Below, one piece after another: positions 8,869-17,468 of a stretch of DNA of 64,000 bases. Both the position numbers and the translations under genes were made by a program. Source of the DNA: an uncultured Roseovarius sp. (GTDB lineage: Bacteria; Pseudomonadota; Alphaproteobacteria; Rhodobacterales; Rhodobacteraceae); assembly GCF_947259555.1 (NCBI RefSeq), contig NZ_CAMYMD010000105.1, positions 1-64,000 on the forward strand, in the 5' to 3' direction. The notes below the pieces were generated by a model. The model did no database searches, was not told the origin of the DNA, and saw only the letters and a list, made by a program, of their open reading frames with translations. How positions within the stretch are numbered: the stretch's first letter is position 1; each line of letters starts with the position of its first letter.

Positions 8869-10127
8869 CAGCGCGGTTTCCCCAGCACCAGCGCGGCATT
8901 GGTGCCGCCAAAGCCAAAGCTGTTCGACAGCGTCACGTCGATCTTGCGCGCGCGCTTGGCGTTGGGTGCCAGATCGAGCGGCGTCTCGACCGCCGGGTTG
9001 TCGAGGTTGATCGTCGGCGGCGCCACCTGATCGCGGATCGCCAGGATCGAGAAAATCGCCTCGACCGCGCCCGCCGCGCCCAGCAAATGCCCGACCGAGG
9101 ATTTCGTCGAACTCATCGTGGCCTTGCCCGCCGCATCTCCCAGCAGGGTCTCCACCGCCTTCAGCTCGATCGTGTCTGCCATGGTCGAGGTGCCATGCGC
9201 GTTGATATAGTCGATATCCGACGGCTCCATCCCGGCATTGCGCAGCGCCGACCGCATCGCGCGCAGCCCGCCATCGCCATCCTCGGACGGCGCGGTGATG
9301 TGATAGGCATCCCCCGACAGACCGTAGCCCAGCACCTCGGCATAGATCTTGGCGCCGCGCGCCTTGGCGTGCTCGTATTCCTCAAGCACCACGACACCCG
9401 CGCCCTCGCCCATGACAAAGCCGTCGCGATCCACGTCATAGGGGCGGCTGGCACCCTGCGGGTCATCGGCGCGCTTGGTCGACAGCGCCTTGCAGGCGTT
9501 GAACCCGGCGATCCCGATCTCGCAGATCGAGGCCTCGGCCCCGCCCGCGACCATGACGTCGGCATCGCCGAACATGATCAGCCGGGCGGCGTCACCAATC
9601 GCATGCGCGCCCGTCGCACAGGCGGTCACCACCGAATGGTTCGGGCCCTTAAAGCCGTAGCGAATGCTCACCTGCCCGCTGATCAGGTTGATCAGCGCAC
9701 CGGGAATAAAGAACGGTGATACCCGCCGCACGCCCTTGTCGCGGATGATATTCGTGGTCTCTTCGATCGAGCGCAGACCGCCGATGCCTGACCCCATCAT
9801 CACGCCGGTGCGCTCGCGGCCCTCGTCATCCTCCGGCGTCCAGCCCGCATCCTCGACCGCCTGCTGCGCGGCGGCCAGACCGAACAGGATGAAGTGATCC
9901 ACCTTGCGGCGTTCCTTGGGCTCCATGTAGTGGTCAGGATCAAAGGTCCCGTCACTGCCGTCGCCATAGGGCACTTCGCAGGCGTATTTCGTGATCACGT
10001 TCGCCGGATCGAACCGGGTGATCGGCCCGGCCCCGGACTGCCCGTCCAATAGACGGCTCCAGCTTTTCTCGACCCCATCGGCCAAAGGGGTCACCAGACC
10101 CAGACCCGTGACAACGACACGCCGCAT
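8868..10127 (-). CDS. fabF: beta-ketoacyl-ACP synthase II
   Basis: A 419-residue condensing enzyme that elongates fatty acids by joining malonyl-ACP to acyl-ACP. The Cys-His-His triad is complete: ACATGAHA (Cys170), NAHGTST (His311) and SSVGHLLGAAG (His347). The ATG at 10127 gives MRRVVVTGLGLVTPL, where the family starts; the open frame extends 73 codons further upstream but that part is not conserved-looking. An AGGAAAGGGCACC stretch provides the ribosome-binding site. The usual upstream neighbour acpP is absent here, so the acp-fabF link has been broken. mltG follows with overlapping codons. Confidence 0.95.
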   Translation of the reverse strand: MRRVVVTGLGLVTPLADGVEKSWSRLLDGQSGAGPITRFDPANVITKYACEVPYGDGSDGTFDPDHYMEPKERRKVDHFILFGLAAAQQAVEDAGWTPEDDEGRERTGVMMGSGIGGLRSIEETTNIIRDKGVRRVSPFFIPGALINLISGQVSIRYGFKGPNHSVVTACATGAHAIGDAARLIMFGDADVMVAGGAEASICEIGIAGFNACKALSTKRADDPQGASRPYDVDRDGFVMGEGAGVVVLEEYEHAKARGAKIYAEVLGYGLSGDAYHITAPSEDGDGGLRAMRSALRNAGMEPSDIDYINAHGTSTMADTIELKAVETLLGDAAGKATMSSTKSSVGHLLGAAGAVEAIFSILAIRDQVAPPTINLDNPAVETPLDLAPNAKRARKIDVTLSNSFGFGGTNAALVLGKPR

Positions 10128-10415
10128 GATGGTGCCCTTTCCTTTCTTGTTCTTCCGCTGCTCATACCGCGCCTTGACCCTCAGGGGCAAGGGCATCGCA
10201 CCGTTACACACATGCCTGTGACGCTGAAAAGGCGACACTCTGCTCATAGTGTAGCATGCGCGAAAAGGATGTGCGCGATTTGCCTGCCCTCGGCCCCGAG
10301 GCGCAGGACAGAGGCCACATGCCGCCCGGGTTCCGCGCCAGATCAACCCGCGATCCGGTCTCCAGATCGCGACGGCCGGTCAGAAACGACGGGGCAAGGC
10401 ACCGTCTCTCTTATC

Positions 10416-11159
10416 CTAGATAAACTCCGCCTTCGGCTCCGGGGCCGCGCGCGCCACGGCAAGCGCCTCGGCCAGATCGACATCCTTGGCCAAGAGCGCG
10501 CGGCCGATGAGTGTGCCCGAGATGTTGGGGATGTAACGCAGCCGCGCAACATCATCGACACTGCGCACGGTGCCCCGCGCGATCACCGGCAGGCGGGTCT
10601 GCGCCGCAAGCCCCGAGATCACCCCGAGGCTGCCATCGCTGTCTTCGATGTCGGCGTCGATATCGGTGACCAGAACTCCGGCCAGCGGCACGCCCTCGAA
10701 GGCGGCCAGAAAATCTTCGGGACCAAAGGCCGACGGGTTCCGCCACCCATCTGTCATCAGCTTGCCCTGAAAGATATCCAGCGCAACAACGATCTGGTCC
10801 GGGTGGTATTTTGCCAGTTCCTTGACGCCCTCGGGATCATGCACCGCCATCGTTCCCAGCACGATCCGCCCCGCGCCCTTGTCGATCCACTGCGTCACCG
10901 TCTCGCGCGAGCGAAATCCGCCACCCAGCTGCACCGGAATGCCGACCGCGCGGATGATCTCCGTGACCAGATCGACGTTGGCGCCGTCGCCACGAACTCC
11001 GTTCATGTCCGTGAGGTGCATCCAGCTTGCACCCGCCGCTGCAAAACCGCGCGCGGTCTCGACCGGATCGACATGCCAGATCATCGGCTCGTCAAGCCGC
11101 CCCCGCGTGAGGCTCACGCATTTGCCATCGAGAATTTCCAGAGTCGGATACAGGTTCAT
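10416..11159 (-). CDS. HisA-like TIM-barrel protein (non-canonical paralog)
   Basis: A 247-residue HisA/HisF-type barrel. HisA converts ProFAR to PRFAR in histidine synthesis. The phosphate-binding and barrel motifs are recognisable (HLTDMNGVRG, VQLGGGFRS, RIVLGTMA, VIARGTVRS, GTLIGRALL). The first catalytic Asp, expected near residue 8 in a motif like AIDL-DG, reads LEILDG here, that is Glu, while the second catalytic Asp (VALDIFQGK) is present. It is not in a his operon; neighbours are fabF and a DUF4864 gene. It is therefore probably a second HisA-like enzyme of uncertain substrate, and the true hisA would be elsewhere. The ATG at 11159 is chosen for its match to the family start. Confidence 0.72.
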   Translation of the reverse strand: MNLYPTLEILDGKCVSLTRGRLDEPMIWHVDPVETARGFAAAGASWMHLTDMNGVRGDGANVDLVTEIIRAVGIPVQLGGGFRSRETVTQWIDKGAGRIVLGTMAVHDPEGVKELAKYHPDQIVVALDIFQGKLMTDGWRNPSAFGPEDFLAAFEGVPLAGVLVTDIDADIEDSDGSLGVISGLAAQTRLPVIARGTVRSVDDVARLRYIPNISGTLIGRALLAKDVDLAEALAVARAAPEPKAEFI

Positions 11160-11286
11160 CGCCGCGCCCTTGTCAGGTGAATCACCCGGTGCCATTACCG
11201 GGACGGCGCGATTGTGCCCCGGCATCGTAGACCAGACTGTTCCGAAATCGGCATCATGGACCACTTTCGCGCCCCGGTTGGGCGGT

Positions 11287-11685
11287 TCAAGCCAAACTCT
11301 CGGGCGCACGGCGAACACGCACGCCGTTGATCAGCCAGCCACCCTCGCTCTCGATCATCTCGTAATCGACAATCCAGCCCTTGCCGGACACGTCCCGGAT
11401 GCTCACGCTTTGCCAGAGCGATCCGCCGATTTCCTCGGCCTCGAGAAACACCACATCAGACGGCTGCCACACCATCGGATAGCCCTCGCGCACCATGTCG
11501 CCAAAGCGTTCCGGTGAGCCGAACTTGTCTTGAATGAACGGGCTCGCATAATTGTAGGCCCGGTCGACATCTTCCGCGAGAAACGCTTCGATCTGCGCCG
11601 AAATCACGGCGCGCGCGCCGTCATTGGCATGAAGCGGCCCGACCAGACCGAGCACGACTGCAAAGGACAGTATCAGATATCGCAT
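11287..11685 (-). CDS. DUF4864 protein, exported
   Basis: A 132-residue protein with an N-terminal signal peptide (MRYLILSFAVVLGLVGPLHA) and a small alpha+beta domain matching the DUF4864 pattern: AVISAQIEAFLAEDVDRAY, then FGDMVREGYPMVWQPSDVVF, and a C-terminal GKGWIVDYEMIESEGGWLINGVRV. The domain looks like the NTF2-like fold. No catalytic residues are evident and the function is unknown. Expected location is the periplasm or outer face of the inner membrane. It is followed by the HisA-like gene after about 127 nt. Confidence 0.75.
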   Translation of the reverse strand: MRYLILSFAVVLGLVGPLHANDGARAVISAQIEAFLAEDVDRAYNYASPFIQDKFGSPERFGDMVREGYPMVWQPSDVVFLEAEEIGGSLWQSVSIRDVSGKGWIVDYEMIESEGGWLINGVRVRRAPESLA

Positions 11686-11734
11686 GATGCACCTCCGTAG
11701 GTAGGAGGTAGCACAGCAACGGTCCAGGTCAATT

Positions 11735-12139
11735 TCACGGCTGTTGCAGGCTCTGCAAATAGGCCACGAGGTCGATCACGGGCTGGCTCGTCAACATGAT
11801 TTCGCCCGTCTCGGTCTTGATCGCCACACCCCGCCCCTCGAAAAATCCACCATAGATCGGCATCGGGCTGCCATGGGCGACAAGCGGATCACGCCCGTCG
11901 ATCCTGCGAATGACACGCTCCAGCGGGAAATAGCCGCCGGTGTTCAGCCGCAACGCCGTAAGGTCTGTGGGATGCAGGGTCAGCACGGCGCGCATCGGCC
12001 CGTGCCCGGTGCCGCCCGGCCCGTGACAGGCGGCGCAGTACCGCTCATACGTTTCCTCTCCAGCCCGCACATCCTGCGCAAAGGCCGGTTGAATCATGGT
12101 CAATGCAGCGAGTGTCAGCGTGGTGATCGTCTTGCGCAT
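11735..12139 (-). CDS. class I cytochrome c, periplasmic
   Basis: A 134-residue protein with a signal peptide ending AFA before QDVRAGEE and one haem-binding motif CAACH (Cys35, Cys38, His39). Met93 in HGSPMPIYGG is a plausible sixth haem ligand. Spacing and the C-terminal VIDLVAYLQSLQ helix fit a small class I electron carrier. It stands between a DUF4864 gene and a LuxR-type regulator, without an obvious oxidase or dehydrogenase partner in the vicinity, so its redox partner is unknown. Confidence 0.85.
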   Translation of the reverse strand: MRKTITTLTLAALTMIQPAFAQDVRAGEETYERYCAACHGPGGTGHGPMRAVLTLHPTDLTALRLNTGGYFPLERVIRRIDGRDPLVAHGSPMPIYGGFFEGRGVAIKTETGEIMLTSQPVIDLVAYLQSLQQP

Positions 12140-12229
12140 CGGGACCTCCTCACAACGGGCAATTCACCCGCTTTCGGATACTGTACCACGTTTCGGCAGC
12201 GTCACCTTGATCCCCGTCAATCCGTGGCC

Positions 12230-12871
12230 TCAATACGTCCCCGCCACGTATTTCGCGATCGCCCCGCCACGCGAATTCACGTCGAGTTTCTGATAAATCG
12301 CCTTGAGGTAATATTTCACCGTATTTTCCGACAGCCCCAGCCGCGCGGAAATCTGGAAATTCGTCAGACCATCGACCAGCAGCCCGAGGATCTCATGCTC
12401 GCGCCGGGTCAGGCTATCCCCCTGCTCGCCCATCAGCCGCTTGAGGATCTCCACCGGCAGCAGGCTGTGCCCCTCGACCAGATGCCCGAGGATGCGCGGC
12501 AGGCTGGTCAGCACCTGCCCCATCATGCAGACTGAGTGCGCCCCCGCCTTCACCGCCGTGCGGATGAAGGCAAACTCGGTCTCTTCGGCGACAACCACCA
12601 CCATGACGCGGGGATGATCGCGGCGCAGGGTCTCCAGCACCCGGCCCAGATCGGCATCGGCCAGCCGCACGCCCAAGACAACGATGGCAGGCCCTTTGCG
12701 CGCGCCCAGCGCCTTGCGCAAGCTCGCCTGATCGGTCGCGAACGGCCCCAGCCGCACCTGCGCCATCTGCGCCACCAGTGACCCCAGACCCTGACAGACA
12801 ATCAGTTGCCGGTCGGCCACGATCACCTCGGGCACACCCTGTTCCGCGTCCTGAGCGGTCGCTTCTGTCAT
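12230..12871 (-). CDS. LuxR/NarL-type regulator with degenerate receiver
   Basis: A 213-residue regulator. The C-terminal part is a LuxR-type helix-turn-helix ([20 protein letters not shown], then [19 protein letters not shown]). The N-terminal part has receiver-like secondary structure ([11 protein letters not shown]..., [15 protein letters not shown]) but the residue where the phospho-acceptor Asp is expected is Gly, so phosphorylation is unlikely. The ATG at 12871 is preferred over an in-frame TTG at 12904 because a GGAGGAG site lies between the two. It is divergent from the sga-mcl-mtkAB operon and is a plausible controller of it. Confidence 0.8.
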   Translation of the reverse strand: MTEATAQDAEQGVPEVIVADRQLIVCQGLGSLVAQMAQVRLGPFATDQASLRKALGARKGPAIVVLGVRLADADLGRVLETLRRDHPRVMVVVVAEETEFAFIRTAVKAGAHSVCMMGQVLTSLPRILGHLVEGHSLLPVEILKRLMGEQGDSLTRREHEILGLLVDGLTNFQISARLGLSENTVKYYLKAIYQKLDVNSRGGAIAKYVAGTY

Positions 12872-12941
12872 GTCTCGCACGGTCTCCTCCTCCGTAGAGG
12901 CCAAATAGAACCAATGAACACCCTGAAATCAAACGATTTTT

Positions 12942-12961
12942 CGGCATGCAACCGCATGCCG
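12942..12961. promoter_or_regulatory. perfect palindrome upstream of the serine-cycle operon
   Basis: CGGCATGC (12942-12949), a 4-nt AACC spacer, then GCATGCCG (12954-12961). It lies between the LuxR-type gene and sga. The dyad is of the size LuxR/NarL-type dimers recognise, so it is a candidate operator; no experiment supports it here. Confidence 0.45.
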
Positions 12962-12968
12962 TGGATAC

Positions 12969-12995
12969 CTACCCGGGTAGGCCACCCCTACCCGG
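12969..12995. promoter_or_regulatory. direct repeats CTACCCGG upstream of sga
   Basis: CTACCCGG occurs at 12969-12976 and again at 12988-12995, 19 nt apart start to start. The first copy is part of the palindrome CTACCCGGGTAG. Together with the palindrome at 12942-12961 this is a dense cluster of symmetric elements about 100-150 nt ahead of the sga start. Confidence 0.4.
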
Positions 12996-13098
12996 CAGGG
13001 CAAATGCCCGCCCGCATGGCCGCGCTTTTCCATGCACGCGGGCATTACCCGATGGCCTCATGCCGCCGATAAACGGGGCAACCTGAGAGGAGGATCCC

Positions 13099-14304
13099 AT
13101 GAACGGCAACACCCATCTATTCATCCCCGGCCCCACCAATATCCCCGAGGAGGTGCGTCGCGCGATGAACGTCCCCATGGAGGACATGCGCGCACCTGAC
13201 TTCGGCGATTTCATCTCGCCGCTGCTTGCGGATCTGAAAAAGGTGTTCCGCACCGAGACCGGCCGCGTCTTCATCTTCCCCGGCTCCGGCACCGGCGCAT
13301 GGGAATCCGCGATCACCAACACGCTCCGCACCGGCGACCGCGTGCTGATGTCGCGTTTCGGCCAGTTTTCAATGCTTTGGGTCGATATGGCCGAGCGTCT
13401 CGGCCTCGAGGTCGACGTGATCGACGTCGAGTGGGGCAAGGGTGTGCCGGTCGAGGATTATGCCGCTCGCCTCGCCGCCGACACCGGCCACGAGATCAAG
13501 GCCGTCTTCGCCACCCATAACGAGACCGCCACCGGCGTCTCCTCCAACATCGCCGCCGTGCGCGCCGCGCTCGACGCCACCGGGCATCCAGCGCTGCTTT
13601 TCGTCGATGGCGTCAGCTCCATCGGCTCGATCGAATTCGAGATGGAGGATTGGGGCGTCGACCTCGCCGTTGCGGGCTCGCAAAAGGGGCTGATGCTGCC
13701 CGCCGGTCTCGGCCTGCTCGCGGTCAGCGAAAAGGCCCTCGCCGCCCATGAGCGCGCCAATATGCCGCGCTGCTACTTCAGCTTTTCGGACATGATCCGC
13801 CTCAACGACACCGGCTATTTCCCCTACACGCCCCCCACCCAACTGCTGCGGGGCCTGCGCGTCTCGCTCGACATGCTGCTCGATGCCGGGATGGAAAGCG
13901 TATGGGACCGGCATCACCGCCTCGCCTCCGGCGTGCGCGCCGCCGTGGCCGAATGGCAGGGCTGCCGCCTCGTGGCCGACGCGCCCGAATGGCATTCCGA
14001 CACCGTGTCGGCGATCTACGCCCCCGACGGCATCGACGCCCGCACCGTGATCGAGACCGCCTATCACAAATACCAGACCTCGCTCGGCTCCGGCCTCGCC
14101 AAGCTCGCCGGCCGCGCCTTCCGCATCGGCCATCTCGGGTCCCTCAACCCGGTGATGCTCTGCGGTGCGCTCTCGGCGGCTGAAATGGCACTCTGCGATG
14201 CCGGCGCGGTTATCACCCCCGGTCAGGGCGTCGCCGCAGCGCAAGAGGCGTTTCGCATGTCCACCCCCCCGGTGCAGTCCCGCGCCGCCATTCGCGCCGC
14301 GTGA
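13099..14304 (+). CDS. sgaA: serine-glyoxylate aminotransferase (class V, PLP)
   Basis: A 401-residue PLP enzyme of aminotransferase class V. It moves the amino group from serine (or another donor) to glyoxylate, giving glycine and hydroxypyruvate. The PLP lysine is Lys196 in AGSQKGLMLPAGLG, and the phosphate-binding SGTGAWESA and VDGVSSIGS are present. A GAGAGGAGG site precedes the ATG at 13099. Linkage to malyl-CoA lyase and malate-CoA ligase favours the serine-glyoxylate role; aspartate-glyoxylate aminotransferases (BhcA) are close relatives and cannot be excluded, but the other beta-hydroxyaspartate cycle genes are absent here. Confidence 0.85.
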   Translation: MNGNTHLFIPGPTNIPEEVRRAMNVPMEDMRAPDFGDFISPLLADLKKVFRTETGRVFIFPGSGTGAWESAITNTLRTGDRVLMSRFGQFSMLWVDMAERLGLEVDVIDVEWGKGVPVEDYAARLAADTGHEIKAVFATHNETATGVSSNIAAVRAALDATGHPALLFVDGVSSIGSIEFEMEDWGVDLAVAGSQKGLMLPAGLGLLAVSEKALAAHERANMPRCYFSFSDMIRLNDTGYFPYTPPTQLLRGLRVSLDMLLDAGMESVWDRHHRLASGVRAAVAEWQGCRLVADAPEWHSDTVSAIYAPDGIDARTVIETAYHKYQTSLGSGLAKLAGRAFRIGHLGSLNPVMLCGALSAAEMALCDAGAVITPGQGVAAAQEAFRMSTPPVQSRAAIRAA

Positions 14305-14317
14305 AAGGCCAAACCCG

Positions 14318-15259
14318 ATGAGCTACACCCTGCACCCGCTGAAAAAGCAACGCCTGCAACGCTCGGAGCTGGCCGTGCCCGGCTCCAACCCGTCGATGAT
14401 CGAAAAGGCGGCGGAGTCGGAGGTCGATGTCATCTTCTTCGATCTCGAAGACGCCGTCGCTCCGCCCGACAAGATCCAGGCCCGCGCCAATATCATTCAG
14501 GCGCTCAATGACATCGACTGGAAGGCCAAGGGCAAGACCACCTCGATCCGCATCAACGGGCTCGACACCCATTACATGTATCGCGACGTGGTCGAGATCG
14601 TCGAACAGGCGGGCCAGCACCTCGACACCATCCTCGTGCCCAAGGTGGGCGTGCCCGCCGATCTCTACACCGTCGAAACCATGGTCAGCCAGATCGAAGA
14701 GGCGATGGGTTTCACCCACCAGATCGGGCTTGAGGCGCTCATCGAGACCGCCCTCGGCATGGCCAATGTCGAGGCCATCGCCTCGGCCCCCGGCCGCCTT
14801 GAGGCGCTGCATTTCGGCGTCGCCGACTATGCCGCCTCGAACCGCGCGCGCACCGTGGTCATTGGCGGGCTCAACCCCGACTATCCGGGCGATCAGTGGC
14901 ATTTCGCGCTCAGCCGCATGACCGTCGCCTGCCGTGCCTACGGGCTGCGCGCCATTGACGGCCCGTTCGGCGACTTCTCCGACCCCGAGGGCTACACGCT
15001 CAGCGCCAAACGCGCCGCCGCCTTGGGTATCGAGGGCAAATGGGCCATCCACCCCAGCCAGATCGCGCTTGCCAACGAGGTTTTCTCGCCCCCCGAAGCC
15101 GAAGTGACCCGCGCCCGCCGCATCATCGAGGAGATGCGCAAGGCCGAAGCCGAGGGCAAGGGCGCCGCCAGCCTCGACGGCAAGATGATCGACGCGGCGA
15201 GCGAGCGCATGGCCAACAACGTGCTCAGCGTGGCCGACGCCATCGACGCCAAGGGATAA
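14318..15259 (+). CDS. mcl: L-malyl-CoA / beta-methylmalyl-CoA lyase
   Basis: A 313-residue HpcH/HpaI-type aldolase that cleaves malyl-CoA to acetyl-CoA and glyoxylate and also acts on beta-methylmalyl-CoA in many Rhodobacteraceae. Family motifs are visible: [17 protein letters not shown] near the N-terminus, [10 protein letters not shown] with the metal-binding acidic residues, [15 protein letters not shown], and [10 protein letters not shown] near the C-terminus. The ATG at 14318 ([13 protein letters not shown]) is the conserved family start. It is 13 nt after sga and 25 nt before mtkA in one operon. Confidence 0.9.
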   Translation: MSYTLHPLKKQRLQRSELAVPGSNPSMIEKAAESEVDVIFFDLEDAVAPPDKIQARANIIQALNDIDWKAKGKTTSIRINGLDTHYMYRDVVEIVEQAGQHLDTILVPKVGVPADLYTVETMVSQIEEAMGFTHQIGLEALIETALGMANVEAIASAPGRLEALHFGVADYAASNRARTVVIGGLNPDYPGDQWHFALSRMTVACRAYGLRAIDGPFGDFSDPEGYTLSAKRAAALGIEGKWAIHPSQIALANEVFSPPEAEVTRARRIIEEMRKAEAEGKGAASLDGKMIDAASERMANNVLSVADAIDAKG

Positions 15260-15284
15260 CGAGACACAAAGGGAGGAATATCAC

Positions 15285-16478
15285 ATGGATATCCATGAAT
15301 TTCAGGCCAAGGACCTGCTCAAGCGCTTCGGCGTGCAGGTGCCGCGCGGCGGCATCGCCTACAGCCCCGAACAGGCGGTCTACCGCGCCTCCGAGTTGTC
15401 GGGCGACAAATGGGTGGTCAAGGCCCAGATCCATTCCGGCGCCCGCGGCAAGGCGGGCGGCGTCAAGATCTGCAAATCCGAAAAGGAAATCAGCGAGGCC
15501 GCATCCTGGATGCTGGGCCGCACGCTGGTCACCCACCAGACCGGCCCGCAGGGCAAGATGGTCAGCCGCCTCTATGTCGAAGAGGCCACCGACATCGCGC
15601 AGGAAATCTATCTCGGCTTCGTGATGGACCGCAAGGAAGAGCGCGTCGTCGTCGTGGCCTCCGGTCAGGGCGGCATGGAGATCGAGGAAATCTCCTCACA
15701 GGAGCCCGACTCGATCATTCGCTCGGTGGTCGACCCGGCGGTCGGCATGCAGAGCTTTCAGGCCCGCGAGATCGCCTTTTCGCTGGGGCTCGACGCGGCC
15801 CTCATCCCGCAGGCGGTCAAGACCATCATCGGCTGTTACAAGATGATGGAAGAGACCGACGCCAACATGGTCGAGATCAACCCCCTCGTCGTCACCGGCG
15901 CGGGCGAGATCATGGCGCTCGACGCCAAGGTCAGCTTTGACGACAACGCGCTCTTTCGCCGCCCAGAGCTGTCGGAACTGCGCGACAAGAGCCAGGAAGA
16001 CCCGCGCGAGACCTTCGCCTCCGATCGTGGCCTCAACTATATCGGGCTTGAGGGCGAGATCGGCTGCATCGTCAACGGCGCAGGGCTCGCCATGGCCACG
16101 CTCGACATGATCAAGATGGCGGGCGGCGAGCCTGCCAACTTTCTCGACGTGGGCGGCGGCGCCAGCCCCGACCGCGTGCTGATGTCGTTTCAGGCGGTGC
16201 TCAACGACCCCAATGTCGAGGCGATCCTGGTCAATATCTTCGCCGGTATCAACCGCTGCGACTGGATCGCCGAGGGCGTGATCCGCGCGGTCAAGGAACT
16301 GGAGCTGACCATGCCCCTCGTCGTGCGCCTCTCGGGCACCAATGTCGAAGAGGGCAAGCGCCTCATCGCCGACAGCGGCCTGCCGATCCTGACCGCCGAA
16401 ACCCTGGCCGACGCCGCCGATCAGGTGGTCCGCGCCTGGTCCGACTCCAACCCCACCTCCGCAAAAGGAGCCGCATGA
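15285..16478 (+). CDS. mtkA: malate-CoA ligase (malate thiokinase) beta subunit
   Basis: A 397-residue ATP-grasp subunit homologous to succinyl-CoA synthetase beta (SucC). It begins [17 protein letters not shown] and has the CoA-ligase features [22 protein letters not shown] and a C-terminal flavodoxin-like half with [11 protein letters not shown]. Assignment to malate rather than succinate rests on its length, on sequence divergence from SucC and on being sandwiched between malyl-CoA lyase and the alpha subunit in a serine-cycle operon. A GGGAGG site lies upstream. Confidence 0.88.
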   Translation: MDIHEFQAKDLLKRFGVQVPRGGIAYSPEQAVYRASELSGDKWVVKAQIHSGARGKAGGVKICKSEKEISEAASWMLGRTLVTHQTGPQGKMVSRLYVEEATDIAQEIYLGFVMDRKEERVVVVASGQGGMEIEEISSQEPDSIIRSVVDPAVGMQSFQAREIAFSLGLDAALIPQAVKTIIGCYKMMEETDANMVEINPLVVTGAGEIMALDAKVSFDDNALFRRPELSELRDKSQEDPRETFASDRGLNYIGLEGEIGCIVNGAGLAMATLDMIKMAGGEPANFLDVGGGASPDRVLMSFQAVLNDPNVEAILVNIFAGINRCDWIAEGVIRAVKELELTMPLVVRLSGTNVEEGKRLIADSGLPILTAETLADAADQVVRAWSDSNPTSAKGAA

Positions 16479-17359
16479 TGGCCATTCTCATAGATCAGAG
16501 CAGCCGCGTCCTCGTCACCGGCCTCACCGGCCGCATCGGCAGCTTTCACGCCGACGACATGATCAAGCACGGCACCAACGTCGTGGGCGGCGTCACCCCC
16601 GGCAAGGGCGGCACCAAGCACAATGGCCTGCCCGTCTTCAACACCGTCAAGGGCGCGGTAGCCGAGACCGGCGCCGATCTGGTGATCTGCTTCGTGCCGC
16701 CCCCCTTTGCCGCCGACAGCATCATGGAGGCGGCGGATGCCGGTATTCAGACCTGCGTCTGCATCGCCGACGGCATCCCGGCGCGCGACATGATCAAGGT
16801 CAAGCGCTACATGCGCCGCTACAAGGCCGAACGCCGCATGCGCCTGATCGGCCCCAACTGCGCGGGCATCATCACCCCCGGCCAGGCCTTCGCCGGTCTC
16901 ATGCCGCCGCATATCTACGCCCCGGGCCGGGTCGGCATCATCGGACGCTCCGGCACTCTCGGCTACGAGGCCGCCAGCCAGATGAAAGAGCGCGGCATCG
17001 GCGTGTCGACCTCGGTGGGCATCGGCGGCGACCCGATCAACGGATCTAGCTTCCGCGACATTCTCGAGCTTTTCGAGAAGGACGAGAACACCGATGCCGT
17101 CGTGATGGTCGGCGAGATCGGCGGCCCGCAAGAGGCCGAGGCCGCCGCCTATATCCGCGACCACATGACCAAGCCGGTCGCGGCCTATATCGCCGGTCTC
17201 TCGGCGCCCAAGGGGCGGCGCATGGGCCATGCCGGGGCGATCGTCTCGGCCTTCGGCGAATCGGCGCAGGAAAAGGTCGAGATCCTGTCCGAGGCCGGTG
17301 TCACCATTGTGCCGACGCCGTCGTCCTTCGGCGAGGTAGTCGAGCGCATGGTCGCCTGA
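16475..17359 (+). CDS. mtkB: malate-CoA ligase (malate thiokinase) alpha subunit
   Basis: A 294-residue partner of MtkA, homologous to SucD. The CoA-binding Rossmann segment ([18 protein letters not shown]) is at the N-terminus and the phosphohistidine motif is [11 protein letters not shown] (His252). The ATG at 16475 overlaps the mtkA stop (ATGA); a second ATG follows directly, so either may be used. With MtkA it makes malyl-CoA from malate, CoA and ATP, the substrate of the upstream lyase. Confidence 0.88.
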   Translation: MMAILIDQSSRVLVTGLTGRIGSFHADDMIKHGTNVVGGVTPGKGGTKHNGLPVFNTVKGAVAETGADLVICFVPPPFAADSIMEAADAGIQTCVCIADGIPARDMIKVKRYMRRYKAERRMRLIGPNCAGIITPGQAFAGLMPPHIYAPGRVGIIGRSGTLGYEAASQMKERGIGVSTSVGIGGDPINGSSFRDILELFEKDENTDAVVMVGEIGGPQEAEAAAYIRDHMTKPVAAYIAGLSAPKGRRMGHAGAIVSAFGESAQEKVEILSEAGVTIVPTPSSFGEVVERMVA

Positions 17360-17374
17360 TCTATTGAAGACCAC

Positions 17375-17404
17375 CGGGGCTGCCTGCATCTCGTGGCAGC
17401 CCCG
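17375..17404. terminator. hairpin after mtkB
   Basis: CGGGGCTGCC (17375-17384), a 10-nt loop, then GGCAGCCCCG (17395-17404): a perfect 10-bp GC stem 15 nt after the mtkB stop. No T-tract follows, so it may be a terminator that needs help or a 3'-end stabiliser. Confidence 0.5.
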
Positions 17405-17468
17405 ATCCGGCCTTGCCGCCACGCGCACCCCATCCTAGGCTCCGGCAAACTCCAGCCAAAGGTGCCCG

